Positions 39,117-47,704 of a DNA stretch of 52,395 nucleotides are shown piece after piece. Origin of the DNA: an uncultured Prevotella sp. (GTDB lineage Bacteria > Bacteroidota > Bacteroidia > Bacteroidales > Bacteroidaceae); the NCBI GenBank assembly GCA_934217675.1, contig CAKQCV010000015.1, positions 1 through 52,395 of the forward strand, read 5' to 3'. Under the pieces are notes generated by a model. It saw only the letters and a program-made list of their open reading frames with translations, did not search any database and had not been told where the DNA came from. Position 1 is the stretch's first letter, and every line of letters starts with the position of its first letter. Made by a program: the position numbers and the translations under genes.

Positions 39117-41213
39117 ATGAAACTATTAAAGAATATGTCGGTTCCAAATTCTTGCCAAATGACAAGAATTGAGGGAAGTTTAAAAAAATTGTTATGTTCA
39201 TTTATCATTGCCTCTCCAGCAATGCTTATGGCTCAAGGATGGCAAGCAAACTATGAAGGTGTGATGTTGCAAGGCTTCTATTGGAACAGCTATGATGCCA
39301 CAAATTGGAAAAATATTGAAAATCAAGCTGACGAACTTTCACAATATTTCAAACTGATATGGATACCACAGAGTGCAAACTGTGGACATGAATCTATGGG
39401 ATATGACCCGTTATATTGGTTCAGTAACTATAATAGTGCGTTTGGAACTGAGGAGGAGCTGCGCTCAATGATTGGCACTCTAAAGAAAAATGGAATCGGA
39501 ACAATTGCTGATGTTGTAATAAACCATCGTGGAAATGTGTCAAACTGGGTGGATTTCCCTGCCGAGAATTATAATGGAACAAATTACCAATTATTATCCA
39601 CAGACATCTGCGCAGACGATGATAATGGAAAAGCTGCAGAATGGGCAAAGAAAAACGGATACCAGCTTAGCAAGAACAAGGATACTGGCGATGATTTCAG
39701 TGGTATGCGAGACCTTGACCATAACAGTAAGAATGTGCAAGACAATGTGAAAGCTTATCTCAAATTCCTGATTAAAGAACTTGGATATGTAGGCGTGCGC
39801 TATGATATGGTTAAAGGGTATGCCGCAAAATTCACAGGAACATATAATGCATCGGTTATGCCATCTTTCTCTGTAGGTGAATACTTTGATTACAACAAAC
39901 AACTTGTTGAAAACTGGATTGACGGAACAATGGTCAATTCTGAAATACAAAGTGCTGCTTTTGATTTCCCTACAAGAAATTCTGTCAAACAGGCTTGTGC
40001 ATATAGTAATTGGACAAAACTTGGTGATGGCGGACTTGCTGCCGATCCTAAATATTCAAGATATGCCGTGACATTCGTTGAAAACCACGATACAGAAAAA
40101 CGTGAGGATTCGGCTCAAGACCCTATAAAACAAGACACACTTGCTGCTAATGCATATATTCTTGCTATGCCTGGAACTCCATGTATATTCCTAAAGCATT
40201 GGATTGACTGTAAAAAGGATATAAAGAACATGATTCTGCTAAGAAATCTCACAGGAATAAACAACCAAAGCAATTGGAAATGCGTAGAATCAACTGTTTC
40301 ACGTTATGTATTTACAACAACGGGAACAAACGGAAAATTACTTGTTGCTGTTGGCTCTTCTGCCAATAAATATTCAGCTGACAAACAAATTTGGGCTCTT
40401 GCTGCAGAAGGTAAGAACTATCGCTATTTCATAGAACGATCAAAGGAAACTGCATGGACTTCACTTCCTTCTGGCGAATATCCAGAGAATACACAAGTAA
40501 CTCTTCGTGCTATTTCCCAAGACGACAATGCAAAAATAGTCTATACACTTAACGGTTCTGAGCCTACTGCTAACAGCACTGCTGTTGACAACGAAACTAC
40601 TGTTTCTCTTCCCGAAGGAAATCATACTTTGAAAGTGGGACTTTTGATAAACGGAAATGTTTCGGGAGTAATTGAACGTAAATACAATGTGGCATCGTTT
40701 CAACCTTATACAATATCTGTTAACGTAAATACAGACAATATTGGCTGGACAAACATGAATGTTTGGTCATGGGGAGGTGACGGAAGTCATAACCCTACAA
40801 TAAAGAATTGGCCTGGCGATAGGGTTACTGCAACAACAAGTGTTGGAGGAAAACAATGGTATACATTGAACTACACGATAAACTCAGAGAATGATTACGT
40901 TAATTTCGTGTTCAGTACAAATACAGGAAGTCCACAGACGGAAAATGTGCAAAACGTGAAGAAGACGTCATACTTTGAAATAAGTTCTGATGCCAATAAT
41001 GGTAAGTATAAGGTAGCGGATGTTACTTCCCAATATGTTTCATCTTCTATTTCAACAATAACAGGAAACGAAATAAAAGCAAATAATACAAAGGTTATTG
41101 CGATAGATGGAACAATTGTGCGCAACTTTAACAAATTTGTTCCAACAGATGAAGCTACAAAAGATTTAAAGCAGGGACTTTACATAGTAAATGGTACAAA
41201 AATCGCAAAGTAA
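39117..41213 (+). CDS. Secreted alpha-amylase (GH13) with starch-binding C-terminal modules and possible T9SS tail
   Basis: The 698-residue protein begins with a long, basic N-region and a hydrophobic signal (LLCSFIIASPAMLMAQ). The GH13 barrel has the catalytic residues Asp230 (VRYDMVKGY), Glu255 (SVGEYF) and Asp325 (ENHDTEKRE). The barrel is followed by a C domain, a chitobiase-type beta segment (IVYTLNGSEPTANS), a CBM26-like module (NVWSWGGDGSHNPTIKNWPG), and a tail (DLKQGLYIVNGTKIAK) like T9SS sorting signals. There is no lipobox, so it would not be a lipoprotein as SusG is. It is the last gene of the enzyme arm. It is probably the surface or released amylase that starts starch degradation. 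Confidence 0.92.
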   Translation: MKLLKNMSVPNSCQMTRIEGSLKKLLCSFIIASPAMLMAQGWQANYEGVMLQGFYWNSYDATNWKNIENQADELSQYFKLIWIPQSANCGHESMGYDPLYWFSNYNSAFGTEEELRSMIGTLKKNGIGTIADVVINHRGNVSNWVDFPAENYNGTNYQLLSTDICADDDNGKAAEWAKKNGYQLSKNKDTGDDFSGMRDLDHNSKNVQDNVKAYLKFLIKELGYVGVRYDMVKGYAAKFTGTYNASVMPSFSVGEYFDYNKQLVENWIDGTMVNSEIQSAAFDFPTRNSVKQACAYSNWTKLGDGGLAADPKYSRYAVTFVENHDTEKREDSAQDPIKQDTLAANAYILAMPGTPCIFLKHWIDCKKDIKNMILLRNLTGINNQSNWKCVESTVSRYVFTTTGTNGKLLVAVGSSANKYSADKQIWALAAEGKNYRYFIERSKETAWTSLPSGEYPENTQVTLRAISQDDNAKIVYTLNGSEPTANSTAVDNETTVSLPEGNHTLKVGLLINGNVSGVIERKYNVASFQPYTISVNVNTDNIGWTNMNVWSWGGDGSHNPTIKNWPGDRVTATTSVGGKQWYTLNYTINSENDYVNFVFSTNTGSPQTENVQNVKKTSYFEISSDANNGKYKVADVTSQYVSSSISTITGNEIKANNTKVIAIDGTIVRNFNKFVPTDEATKDLKQGLYIVNGTKIAK

Positions 41214-41257
41214 TACATTACGCTTGAAAGGTGTCTTACTTTTCAGTGGATATTTTA

Positions 41258-41296
41258 GAAAGTTGCCCACTTTCTATAAGAAACCAGGCAACTTTC
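41258..41296 (+). terminator. Possible hairpin downstream of the amylase gene
   Basis: GAAAGTTGCC (41258-41267) and GGCAACTTTC (41287-41296) form a perfect 10-bp stem 44 bp after the stop. The stem is A/T-rich at its base but no T-run follows, so it could be a weak terminator or an mRNA-stabilising hairpin. Confidence 0.5.
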
Positions 41297-41348
41297 TGTT
41301 AGAAATCAGACATATTACTAATATGAACTGAAAACTTCAGGAAAAAAA

Positions 41349-41389
41349 TAAAGCCAGAGAAATATACTACTAAGTTTTCTCTGGCTTTA
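41349..41389 (-). terminator. Terminator of aguB (possibly bidirectional)
   Basis: TAAAGCCAGAGAAA (41349-41362) pairs perfectly with TTTCTCTGGCTTTA (41376-41389). Read leftward it runs into seven T, so it ends the aguA-aguB transcript. It also separates the converging amylase operon. Confidence 0.88.
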
Positions 41390-41400
41390 CTATAAAGAAA

Positions 41401-42285
41401 TCAGTCTATAAATCTTTTTGTTATATCTCCGTATTCTTCTATACGACGGTCTCGAAGGAAAGGCCACCAACGCCTTACCTGTTCACTATGTCCAAGATCA
41501 AGGTCAAGCACAAGACTCTCTTCTTCATTATCTGAAGCTTGATAAAATAATTCACCTTGTGGTCCGGCAACAAAAGAGCTACCCCAAAAATATATACCGT
41601 TTGTTTGACCAGATGGATCAGGTTCATGCCCCACCCTGTTTACTGTTACCACTGGTAATCCGTTTGCAACAGCATGACCGCGTTGCACTGTTGTCCAGGC
41701 AGTACGCTGTCGTTGTTGTTCCTCAGGTGTGTCACTTGATTCATAACCTATGGCTGTAGGATATATAAGCAACTCTGCTCCTTGAAGTGCCATTAAACGG
41801 GCAGCCTCTGGATACCACTGGTCCCAACAAACAAGCACTCCGAGTTTTCCTACAGAAGTTTGTATTGGATGGAATCCAAGGTCTCCCGGTGTGAAATAAA
41901 ACTTTTCATAGTATGCCGGATCATCTGGTATATGCATCTTTCTATATATACCTGCTATAGAACCGTCTTTCTCCAAAACAACTGCAGTATTATGGTATAA
42001 GCCTGGAGCACGTTTCTCAAACAGAGAAATAACTAACACAATACCGAGTTTTTTTGCAAGCATACCATAGAAATCTGTCGATGGACCAGGGATGGTTTCG
42101 GCAAATTGAAAGTTATTGACATCTTCAACTTGACAAAAATAAAGAGAATTATGAAGTTCCGACAATATTACAAGCTTGGCTCCACGGCGTGCGAGATCAG
42201 TAACTTCTTCTTCTATCGCTTCTATGTTTTTTACCACATCAGCTGTTTTTTGCTGTTGAAGTATTCCTATTCTTAGTTCATTCAT
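41401..42285 (-). CDS. aguB: N-carbamoylputrescine amidase
   Basis: This nitrilase-family enzyme cuts N-carbamoylputrescine to putrescine, CO2 and ammonia. The 294 residues match the family. The catalytic triad is visible: Glu in VILSELHNS, Lys in YRKMHIPDDP and Cys in VLVCWDQWYPEAARL. It lies 35 bp after aguA, which makes its substrate. It is cytoplasmic, with no signal peptide. Confidence 0.95.
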   Translation of the reverse strand: MNELRIGILQQQKTADVVKNIEAIEEEVTDLARRGAKLVILSELHNSLYFCQVEDVNNFQFAETIPGPSTDFYGMLAKKLGIVLVISLFEKRAPGLYHNTAVVLEKDGSIAGIYRKMHIPDDPAYYEKFYFTPGDLGFHPIQTSVGKLGVLVCWDQWYPEAARLMALQGAELLIYPTAIGYESSDTPEEQQRQRTAWTTVQRGHAVANGLPVVTVNRVGHEPDPSGQTNGIYFWGSSFVAGPQGELFYQASDNEEESLVLDLDLGHSEQVRRWWPFLRDRRIEEYGDITKRFID

Positions 42286-42320
42286 CTTATTTGTTTTTAT
42301 CTACCACAATTTACTTATTA

Positions 42321-43352
42321 TCATTCCGGATATTGCATTGAGCAACAATGCAAAGAACCATGTTGCCTTACGATAATACTACTGTCAATTCCGATCAAAT
42401 CTCTATCAGGAAATGCCATTTCAATGATTTTTCTTGCTTGCTCGTCTTTTTCCTGTTGGTTATATGTTGGATATATTACAGCACCATTCATTACAATGAA
42501 ATTGGCATAAGTTGCCGGCAAACGTTCATCATCATAATACATAGCATTTGGCATTGGCAGCTCAAGAAGTCTGTAAGGCTCACCATCTGAAGTGCGCAAA
42601 GTTTTCAGCTGCTCTTTCATACATTGCAATTCATAATATTGCTCATCTGTATTGTCATCACATCCCACATATACAAGTGTATTGCCAGGGGCTACACGCA
42701 CCAAGGTGTCTATATGTCCGTCAGTATCATCACCCGTCAACTGACCATGATCAATCCACACAACACGCTCTGCATGCAGATAATCTTTCAACTTGTCTTC
42801 TATCTCTTCACTTGTTAACGGCTGATTACGATGAGGCGCAAGCAAACAGCATGAAGTGGTAAATACCGTACCTTTACCATCACTCTCTATTGATCCCCCT
42901 TCAAGTATGAAATCATTCAAATCTACATAGTTGCCTTTTACAACTCCACTATCAAACAAACTTCTGTTTATTTTATTATCAAGATCCGACTTGAATTTCT
43001 CTCCCCAACCATTAAACTTAAAATCAAGTAAAACATGTTCTCCATCCGTATCTGCATTCTTCAGAGTAATAAATCCATGGTCGCGAGCCCAGGTGTCATT
43101 GGTGTCACACTTATGCATAATTACATTTTTCATCTGTGACACAGACAATTTGCCTTTAAGCACTTCATGAATTTCTTCTCTATATGGAGTAACAACAATC
43201 AATTTTTCATATCGTGTTACAACATCTGCAATCTCAAGATATGTGTTATTAATTTCATCCAGATAATCATTCCAATCTGTATTCTTATGTGGCCATGTCA
43301 GCTGAATGGCTCTTTGTTTTTCCCATTCTGCAGGAAGATATAATTTGCTCAT
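42321..43352 (-). CDS. aguA: Agmatine deiminase
   Basis: The enzyme converts agmatine to N-carbamoylputrescine. The 343-residue product has guanidino-group-modifying motifs: LTWPHKNTDW near the start, NDTWARDHGF, LEGGSIESDGKGTV, GDDTDGHID, and the catalytic cysteine region HGSLHCCSMQYP at the C-terminus. With aguB it forms a putrescine-synthesis operon. A consensus promoter lies about 60 bp upstream, inside the loop of the fucP terminator. Confidence 0.96.
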   Translation of the reverse strand: MSKLYLPAEWEKQRAIQLTWPHKNTDWNDYLDEINNTYLEIADVVTRYEKLIVVTPYREEIHEVLKGKLSVSQMKNVIMHKCDTNDTWARDHGFITLKNADTDGEHVLLDFKFNGWGEKFKSDLDNKINRSLFDSGVVKGNYVDLNDFILEGGSIESDGKGTVFTTSCCLLAPHRNQPLTSEEIEDKLKDYLHAERVVWIDHGQLTGDDTDGHIDTLVRVAPGNTLVYVGCDDNTDEQYYELQCMKEQLKTLRTSDGEPYRLLELPMPNAMYYDDERLPATYANFIVMNGAVIYPTYNQQEKDEQARKIIEMAFPDRDLIGIDSSIIVRQHGSLHCCSMQYPE

Positions 43353-43359
43353 GTATTAA

Positions 43360-43437
43360 TAAAAAAGAAGTGCCGGAAATATGTACCTGCACGATTAATA
43401 TTTATATTGTGCAAATATACACATTTTCGGCACTTCT
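43360..43437 (-). terminator. Terminator of the FucP-type permease gene, with the aguA promoter in its loop
   Basis: AGAAGTGCCG (43366-43375) pairs perfectly with CGGCACTTCT (43428-43437), with a 52-nt loop. Read leftward it ends in six T eight bases before the aguA ATG. The loop contains the aguA -7 box. Confidence 0.75.
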
Positions 43438-43443
43438 GCCAAA
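43412..43443 (-). promoter_or_regulatory. Promoter of aguA-aguB
   Basis: The minus strand reads TTTG, exactly 20 nt, then TATATTTG. It is a full match to the Bacteroidetes consensus. Transcripts starting here would contain only the distal arm of the terminator hairpin and so escape it. Confidence 0.78.
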
Positions 43444-43471
43444 TTAAGAACTATATTTAAACAGTATAAAA

Positions 43472-44719
43472 CTATTTGCTTAGACCTATCTTGCTACCAA
43501 AATTGCAGAACCAGAACACATATATATAATATATGAACATCATTGCAACCGCATAGCCTACTCCAAGGGTTGGATTATCAACAATAGAACCCATAATCAA
43601 TGGTAGAGTTGCTCCACCGACAACACCAAGATTGATAATTCCTGAAGCAGCCTTTGTGTGAGGACCAAGCTCTTGTAAACCAAGGTTGAATACCAATGGC
43701 CACATCACTGAATGGAACAATCCTGCAGCAAGCATTGCATATACAGAAGCAATTCCACTGAGAACGAATGATGAAGCAACGCACAATGCACCACAGATTA
43801 AACAGATAGACAATATGTGGCGAGGCTTGAACTTATTCAAAATAATAGCTCCTGCAAATCTACCTATCATCATTCCTCCCCAATAATATGAAAGGAACTC
43901 TGTTGCTGTTCCATAATGAAGCAAATCTGGATTACTCTTGAAATATGCCGGAAGCATGGATGGAACACCAAGCTCTATTCCCATGTAGAAGAATATTCCA
44001 AACATTCCAAGCCACACGTGTGGGTATTTGAAAACACTGCTCTTGTATTCCTTATGTTCACCGCTTTCTTCTTCAGCCTGCTCTGCTTCATTGATATTCG
44101 GCAACTTCATAAAGAATAAGATTACACACAATACGAGTGTGAATATGCCAAGACCAAGATATGGTGCAGGAACGGCTTCTGGGGTTGGGCTTTTACCTGC
44201 AATTATAACGTATGTAATAAATACAGGAGCAACTGTTGTGGCTGCTGAGTTTAACGCATTAGCCAATGTCATACGGAAAGCACCTTTGTCTGGCGATCCA
44301 AGAACCATAACGTATGGATTTGCAACAAGCTGTAACATTACGATACCTAATGCAACAATAAACATACTACCCAGAAATACTGAATAAATCACAGATGTCT
44401 CCATTCCGAGCAATGAAGAAATTCCTAAATAATTAATGATAAATCCAATTCCTATAATTGCAAGTCCTAAAAGCAATGTCTTCTTGTAGCCAATTTTATT
44501 CATCATCAATCCGAATGGAATTGACAAGGCATAAGCACCATAGAATGCCGTATTTACAAGCTGGCCTTGAGAGTCCTTTAGATTGAATGCCTGCTTGCAG
44601 AATTCAATCATAGAATTGTTCATTGTCGTGATGAATCCAATAAGGAACAACACGGCAAACATTACAATAAGCGCAAAAGTATAATTTGGCGCTGATGTTT
44701 GTTTTTGAATATTGTCCAT
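43472..44719 (-). CDS. FucP/GluP-type sugar:proton symporter (MFS)
   Basis: This inner-membrane permease has 415 residues and 12 predicted helices. Motifs of the FucP family are present: FLIGFITTMNNSMIEFCKQAFNL near the N-terminus, and LQLVANPYVMVLGSPDKGAFRM (about 135-155). The second half has GMFGIFFYMGIELGVPSMLPAY. Related proteins carry fucose, glucose or galactose; the substrate here cannot be fixed. It is monocistronic between a long palindrome and a terminator. No fucose catabolic gene is nearby. Confidence 0.9.
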   Translation of the reverse strand: MDNIQKQTSAPNYTFALIVMFAVLFLIGFITTMNNSMIEFCKQAFNLKDSQGQLVNTAFYGAYALSIPFGLMMNKIGYKKTLLLGLAIIGIGFIINYLGISSLLGMETSVIYSVFLGSMFIVALGIVMLQLVANPYVMVLGSPDKGAFRMTLANALNSAATTVAPVFITYVIIAGKSPTPEAVPAPYLGLGIFTLVLCVILFFMKLPNINEAEQAEEESGEHKEYKSSVFKYPHVWLGMFGIFFYMGIELGVPSMLPAYFKSNPDLLHYGTATEFLSYYWGGMMIGRFAGAIILNKFKPRHILSICLICGALCVASSFVLSGIASVYAMLAAGLFHSVMWPLVFNLGLQELGPHTKAASGIINLGVVGGATLPLIMGSIVDNPTLGVGYAVAMMFIYYIYVFWFCNFGSKIGLSK

Positions 44720-44760
44720 AAGTTAGTTAATTAGTTAATAATATTAGATTTATATGCTGA

Positions 44761-44794
44761 AAAGCATGTAGACATACAGTATGTCGCATGCTTT
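44761..44794. promoter_or_regulatory. Long palindrome in the permease leader
   Basis: AAAGCATG-TA-GACATAC-A-GTATGTC-G-CATGCTTT is almost fully self-complementary. It lies between a -7 box (TATATTTG, minus strand, 44811-44818) and the permease ATG (44719). Read leftward it is followed by TTTT. It could be an operator, an attenuator, or the terminator of the zinc-ribbon gene. Confidence 0.6.
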
Positions 44795-44810
44795 CCACCA
44801 TTATTTGTGT

Positions 44811-44818
44811 CAAATATA
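44811..44818 (-). promoter_or_regulatory. Possible -7 box of the FucP-type permease gene
   Basis: TATATTTG on the minus strand fits TAnnTTTG, 92 bp before the start codon. No TTTG lies at -33. It sits 12 bp past the stop of the zinc-ribbon gene. Confidence 0.5.
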
Positions 44819-44830
44819 TACTGTATCCAA

Positions 44831-45685
44831 TTAGGAAAGCCTGTCTTCTGGCATACCTTTCAAATCGCCAATTTTAGTTGAACGCTTGCGTATTGTGCGT
44901 TTTTTCTTTGGCTTTTCCTCCGTTGGAACTTCAGTCTTTACTCCTGCCAATTCAGGGTCTATCATTATTCGTCCGCAATATTCGCAAACGATTATTTTTT
45001 TGTGCATCTTGATATCAAGCTGTCGCTGTGGCGGGATCTTGTTGAAACATCCTCCACAAGCATCACGCTGAACGTATACTATACCCAATCCGTTGCGTGC
45101 ATTCTTACGAATTCTCTTGAAGCTTGTCAACAAACGAGGCTCAATTTTTATTTCAAGATCTTTTGCCTTTTCTTTCAGTCTTTCTTCCTCGGCACGTGTT
45201 TCATCAACAATCTCGTCAAGTTCGCTTTTCTTTTCCTCAAGAGCCTGTTTGCGATCTTCTATGAGTTCTTCTGTATGCTTTAAATCATTTTGGCGCTCAC
45301 CAACTTTAGTCGCTGCCTCACGAATCTTCTTATTACAAAGCTCTATCTCCAAAGTTTGAAATTCAATTTCCTTTGTCAAGGTATCATACTCGCGGTTGTT
45401 CTTAACATCATCAAGCTGTTTTTTATAACGCTCAACACTTGCTTGCGCCTCTGCTATCTCTGATTTCTTCTGAGATACTGCTTGCTGAAAATCATCTATC
45501 TCACCTTTGATTTTTTCAACACGAGTGTTCAAACCTGCAATCTCATCTTCCAAATCCTGAACTTCAAGAGGCAACTCTCCACGGAGAGCTCTTTTTTCGT
45601 CGATTGCCGACAATGTTGTTTGCAACTGATAGAGAGTTTTCAACTTCTCTTCTACAGACAAATCTGTTGGATCTTTTTTTGCCAT
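44831..45685 (-). CDS. Coiled-coil protein with C4 zinc ribbon
   Basis: The 284-residue protein has a long coiled coil (about 5-180, heptads rich in Glu and Lys) followed by a zinc ribbon with CxxC pairs (ACGGCFNKIPPQRQ and CEYCGRIMID). The tail is basic (KPKKKRTIRKRSTK). It matches the widespread CT398/DUF164-like family, whose function is not settled and may involve nucleic-acid or secretion-related tethering. It follows the Nif3-family gene by 8 bp, so both form an operon, an arrangement common in Bacteroidetes. Confidence 0.88.
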   Translation of the reverse strand: MAKKDPTDLSVEEKLKTLYQLQTTLSAIDEKRALRGELPLEVQDLEDEIAGLNTRVEKIKGEIDDFQQAVSQKKSEIAEAQASVERYKKQLDDVKNNREYDTLTKEIEFQTLEIELCNKKIREAATKVGERQNDLKHTEELIEDRKQALEEKKSELDEIVDETRAEEERLKEKAKDLEIKIEPRLLTSFKRIRKNARNGLGIVYVQRDACGGCFNKIPPQRQLDIKMHKKIIVCEYCGRIMIDPELAGVKTEVPTEEKPKKKRTIRKRSTKIGDLKGMPEDRLS

Positions 45686-45693
45686 ATTCTTTT

Positions 45694-46479
45694 TTACAAA
45701 TAGATTATAGGATTAGTGTTGATGCTTGTAAGAACAGTTCTCACTCCTTTACACTTTTCCTCAATTATTGACTTAAATATTTCTTTCGTATATTGCTCGC
45801 TCTGATAGTGCCCAATCACGGCTATCTGTATCTCCTGTTCATGGGCAAAATACTCATGATAGTGCATCTCGCCTGTGACAAAGGCATCAGCACCCATATT
45901 TATAGCCTCAGGCAATAAAAAGGAACCGGCTCCTCCGCAAATTGCAACTTTTTTTATCGGACGACGCAATAATTGGTTACACTGCACACATTCCACATCA
46001 AACAACTTCTTCAGCATAATAATGAAATCGTCTGCCGCCACAGGTTCACAAAACTCACCAACTGTACCGCTTCCACATTTTATTCCGTCAACTTCTTTTT
46101 CTGAAAAGAAACCTACGTTACAGAGCCTCATCTTCTCTGCTATTTTAAAATTCACTCCTCCATAAGCATTATCCATATTTGTGTGCATCGAAAGAATTGT
46201 AATCCCATGTTTAATGGCCTTTGCAACTGTTCTCTGCACATCGTCAGAATACGTAAGTCGTTTTAATGGATGAAAGATAAGGGGATGATGCGAAACAATG
46301 AGATTGCAATTCTCCTCTATTGCCTCGTCCACTATTTTCTCTGTCACGTCAAGACACAACAATGCCCCTGATACTTCCGCCTCTGTCAATCCTACTTGCA
46401 AGCCGGCATTATCAAATCCTTCCTGCAAGGGCAGAGGCGCGAAACGTTCAAGGGCATCAACCACTTCACTTATTTTCAC
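45694..46479 (-). CDS. Nif3/YbgI-family dinuclear metal protein
   Basis: The 261-residue protein has the family's N-terminal motif (APLPLQEGFDNAGLQVG), the metal-binding SHHPLIFHPLKR, the MHTNMDNAYGG segment and the C-terminal GHYQSE. Homologues are hexameric toroids, annotated as GTP cyclohydrolase 1 type 2 homologues, with uncertain biochemical role. The start is GTG at 46479; no ATG fits upstream, and family alignment supports this N-terminus. A promoter-like TAAATTTG lies upstream (46549-46556). It is co-transcribed with the zinc-ribbon gene. Confidence 0.93.
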   Translation of the reverse strand: MKISEVVDALERFAPLPLQEGFDNAGLQVGLTEAEVSGALLCLDVTEKIVDEAIEENCNLIVSHHPLIFHPLKRLTYSDDVQRTVAKAIKHGITILSMHTNMDNAYGGVNFKIAEKMRLCNVGFFSEKEVDGIKCGSGTVGEFCEPVAADDFIIMLKKLFDVECVQCNQLLRRPIKKVAICGGAGSFLLPEAINMGADAFVTGEMHYHEYFAHEQEIQIAVIGHYQSEQYTKEIFKSIIEEKCKGVRTVLTSINTNPIIYL

Positions 46480-46548
46480 GCTTTACAGCCTTTCTTTTTT
46501 TTTAATAAAACAGCAACGTTATCGCTACCTATTATATTTTATAATGTG

Positions 46549-46580
46549 CAAATTTAATAATTTTCATTCTACATAAGAAA
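46549..46580 (-). promoter_or_regulatory. Promoter of the Nif3 / zinc-ribbon operon
   Basis: TAAATTTG (46549-46556) fits the -7 box on the minus strand, with TTTC (one mismatch to TTTG) 20 nt upstream. The 5' UTR would be about 65 nt. Confidence 0.55.
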
Positions 46581-46642
46581 GTTTTTGCGCCTTTATTAAT
46601 ATGTTTTAACAAGATTGATGCATTTTTATTTCATTCTGCATT

Positions 46643-47491
46643 CTATATTCCCCAATCGCCTGTATTTGCAACAGCTTCTATCTTATTTTCCACCTTATCC
46701 GGCAAAGCAGGGAAGAAATCAATTCCTGTTATTCGTTCCACCTCATCTACAGTGTTTACATAATCTCCTTTCGGACGATTTCCTGCAGCATTTTTATATA
46801 TAAATCCTATAGCCTTAGGTGTATTTGCCATGCATAGCACAACTTTAAAAAAGGCCTCTGGCACTACGACTTTATTTTTTCCAATAGTTTTATGCTTACC
46901 ACTATACAGTATCGGACCACATACTATATATATGTCACCATATTCTTTTGCCCATTTCCTGCACATATTTTCTAATTCATTCCAATCTCCACGATTCAAA
47001 TTGCCATTCTGCGGACAGATATTAGTAAACAAGAATGATTCCAACATTGCAACTTTACTCCATTTATTATCGCCAGCAGGACACATATGACCTCTGTCAT
47101 ATCGCGAATTATAATAATCCCAATCTGTAGCTCTTGGTTTTGCAACATCCATGTCTTCATGAAATGCTTTTTGCGGGCGCTTTGCCGATCCAATGAGTCT
47201 GTCGGCTGTAAGATGCCATGCCACCCAATTAGGCAAACGGGTATCTTTATTATATGATACTGTATACCCCATTCTTTGCAGTATCTGTTCTGGTTTATTC
47301 TTTAAAGGTGCTGGAACTTCTAAAGCTTTTATTTCTTTTGCTTTTGAAATTAGAGCAGCTTCTTCTTCAGATTTGTTTAGTCTGCTTTTCTGTACACCTG
47401 CTATCAATGGTCTTTTTGCTGTATTGTCAACACATCCAAGAACAATCAGTAGCAACAGCAAAACAATAAAATTATCTTTTATTCTTTTCAT
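46643..47491 (-). CDS. DNA/RNA non-specific endonuclease, lipoprotein (NUC1 family)
   Basis: Starting at 47491, the 282-residue protein has a short basic N-terminus, a hydrophobic core (FIVLLLLLIVLGC) and a lipobox cysteine at about residue 20, so it is probably attached to the outside of the cytoplasmic membrane or the outer membrane. The nuclease motif YDRGHMCPAGDNKWS holds the catalytic His and fits the DRGHxxP signature; an Asn further on (NICPQNGNLNRGDWNELE) coordinates the metal in relatives. Its role may be nucleic-acid scavenging or biofilm DNA turnover. It is a lone gene. The TTG start at 47530 is rejected. Confidence 0.9.
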   Translation of the reverse strand: MKRIKDNFIVLLLLLIVLGCVDNTAKRPLIAGVQKSRLNKSEEEAALISKAKEIKALEVPAPLKNKPEQILQRMGYTVSYNKDTRLPNWVAWHLTADRLIGSAKRPQKAFHEDMDVAKPRATDWDYYNSRYDRGHMCPAGDNKWSKVAMLESFLFTNICPQNGNLNRGDWNELENMCRKWAKEYGDIYIVCGPILYSGKHKTIGKNKVVVPEAFFKVVLCMANTPKAIGFIYKNAAGNRPKGDYVNTVDEVERITGIDFFPALPDKVENKIEAVANTGDWGI

Positions 47492-47557
47492 ACGTATACA
47501 ATTTATATAACTCATAATTAATAATCCCAAAAATTTTGTTGGAGATTTATTGCTGGA

Positions 47558-47649
47558 ATGCAGCTTAGCTTATGCAAAGATAACGCAAATCGAGAGAAGA
47601 ACGAAATGAATTTATTCATTTCTTATTCCGAGATGCAGCTTAGCTTATG
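47558..47649. repeat. Direct repeat pair ATGCAGCTTAGCTTATG
   Basis: The 17-bp sequence occurs at 47558-47574 and 47633-47649, 75 bp apart. Between them is GAAATGAATTTATTCATTTC, a short palindrome. The arrangement resembles dispersed intergenic repeats of Bacteroidales that carry AAAGATAACGCAAA-like sequence. Confidence 0.7.
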
Positions 47650-47662
47650 TTAAGCTATAAAA

Positions 47663-47704
47663 AAACTGATTCCTTACAAATCATCAATTGCAAAGAATCA
47701 GTTT
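47663..47704 (-). terminator. Hairpin with T-run, leftward orientation
   Basis: AAACTGATTC (47663-47672) pairs with GAATCAGTTT (47695-47704), with a 22-nt loop. Read leftward it continues into seven T. It may be a second terminator for the sensor kinase transcript or protect the nuclease gene from read-through. Confidence 0.65.
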
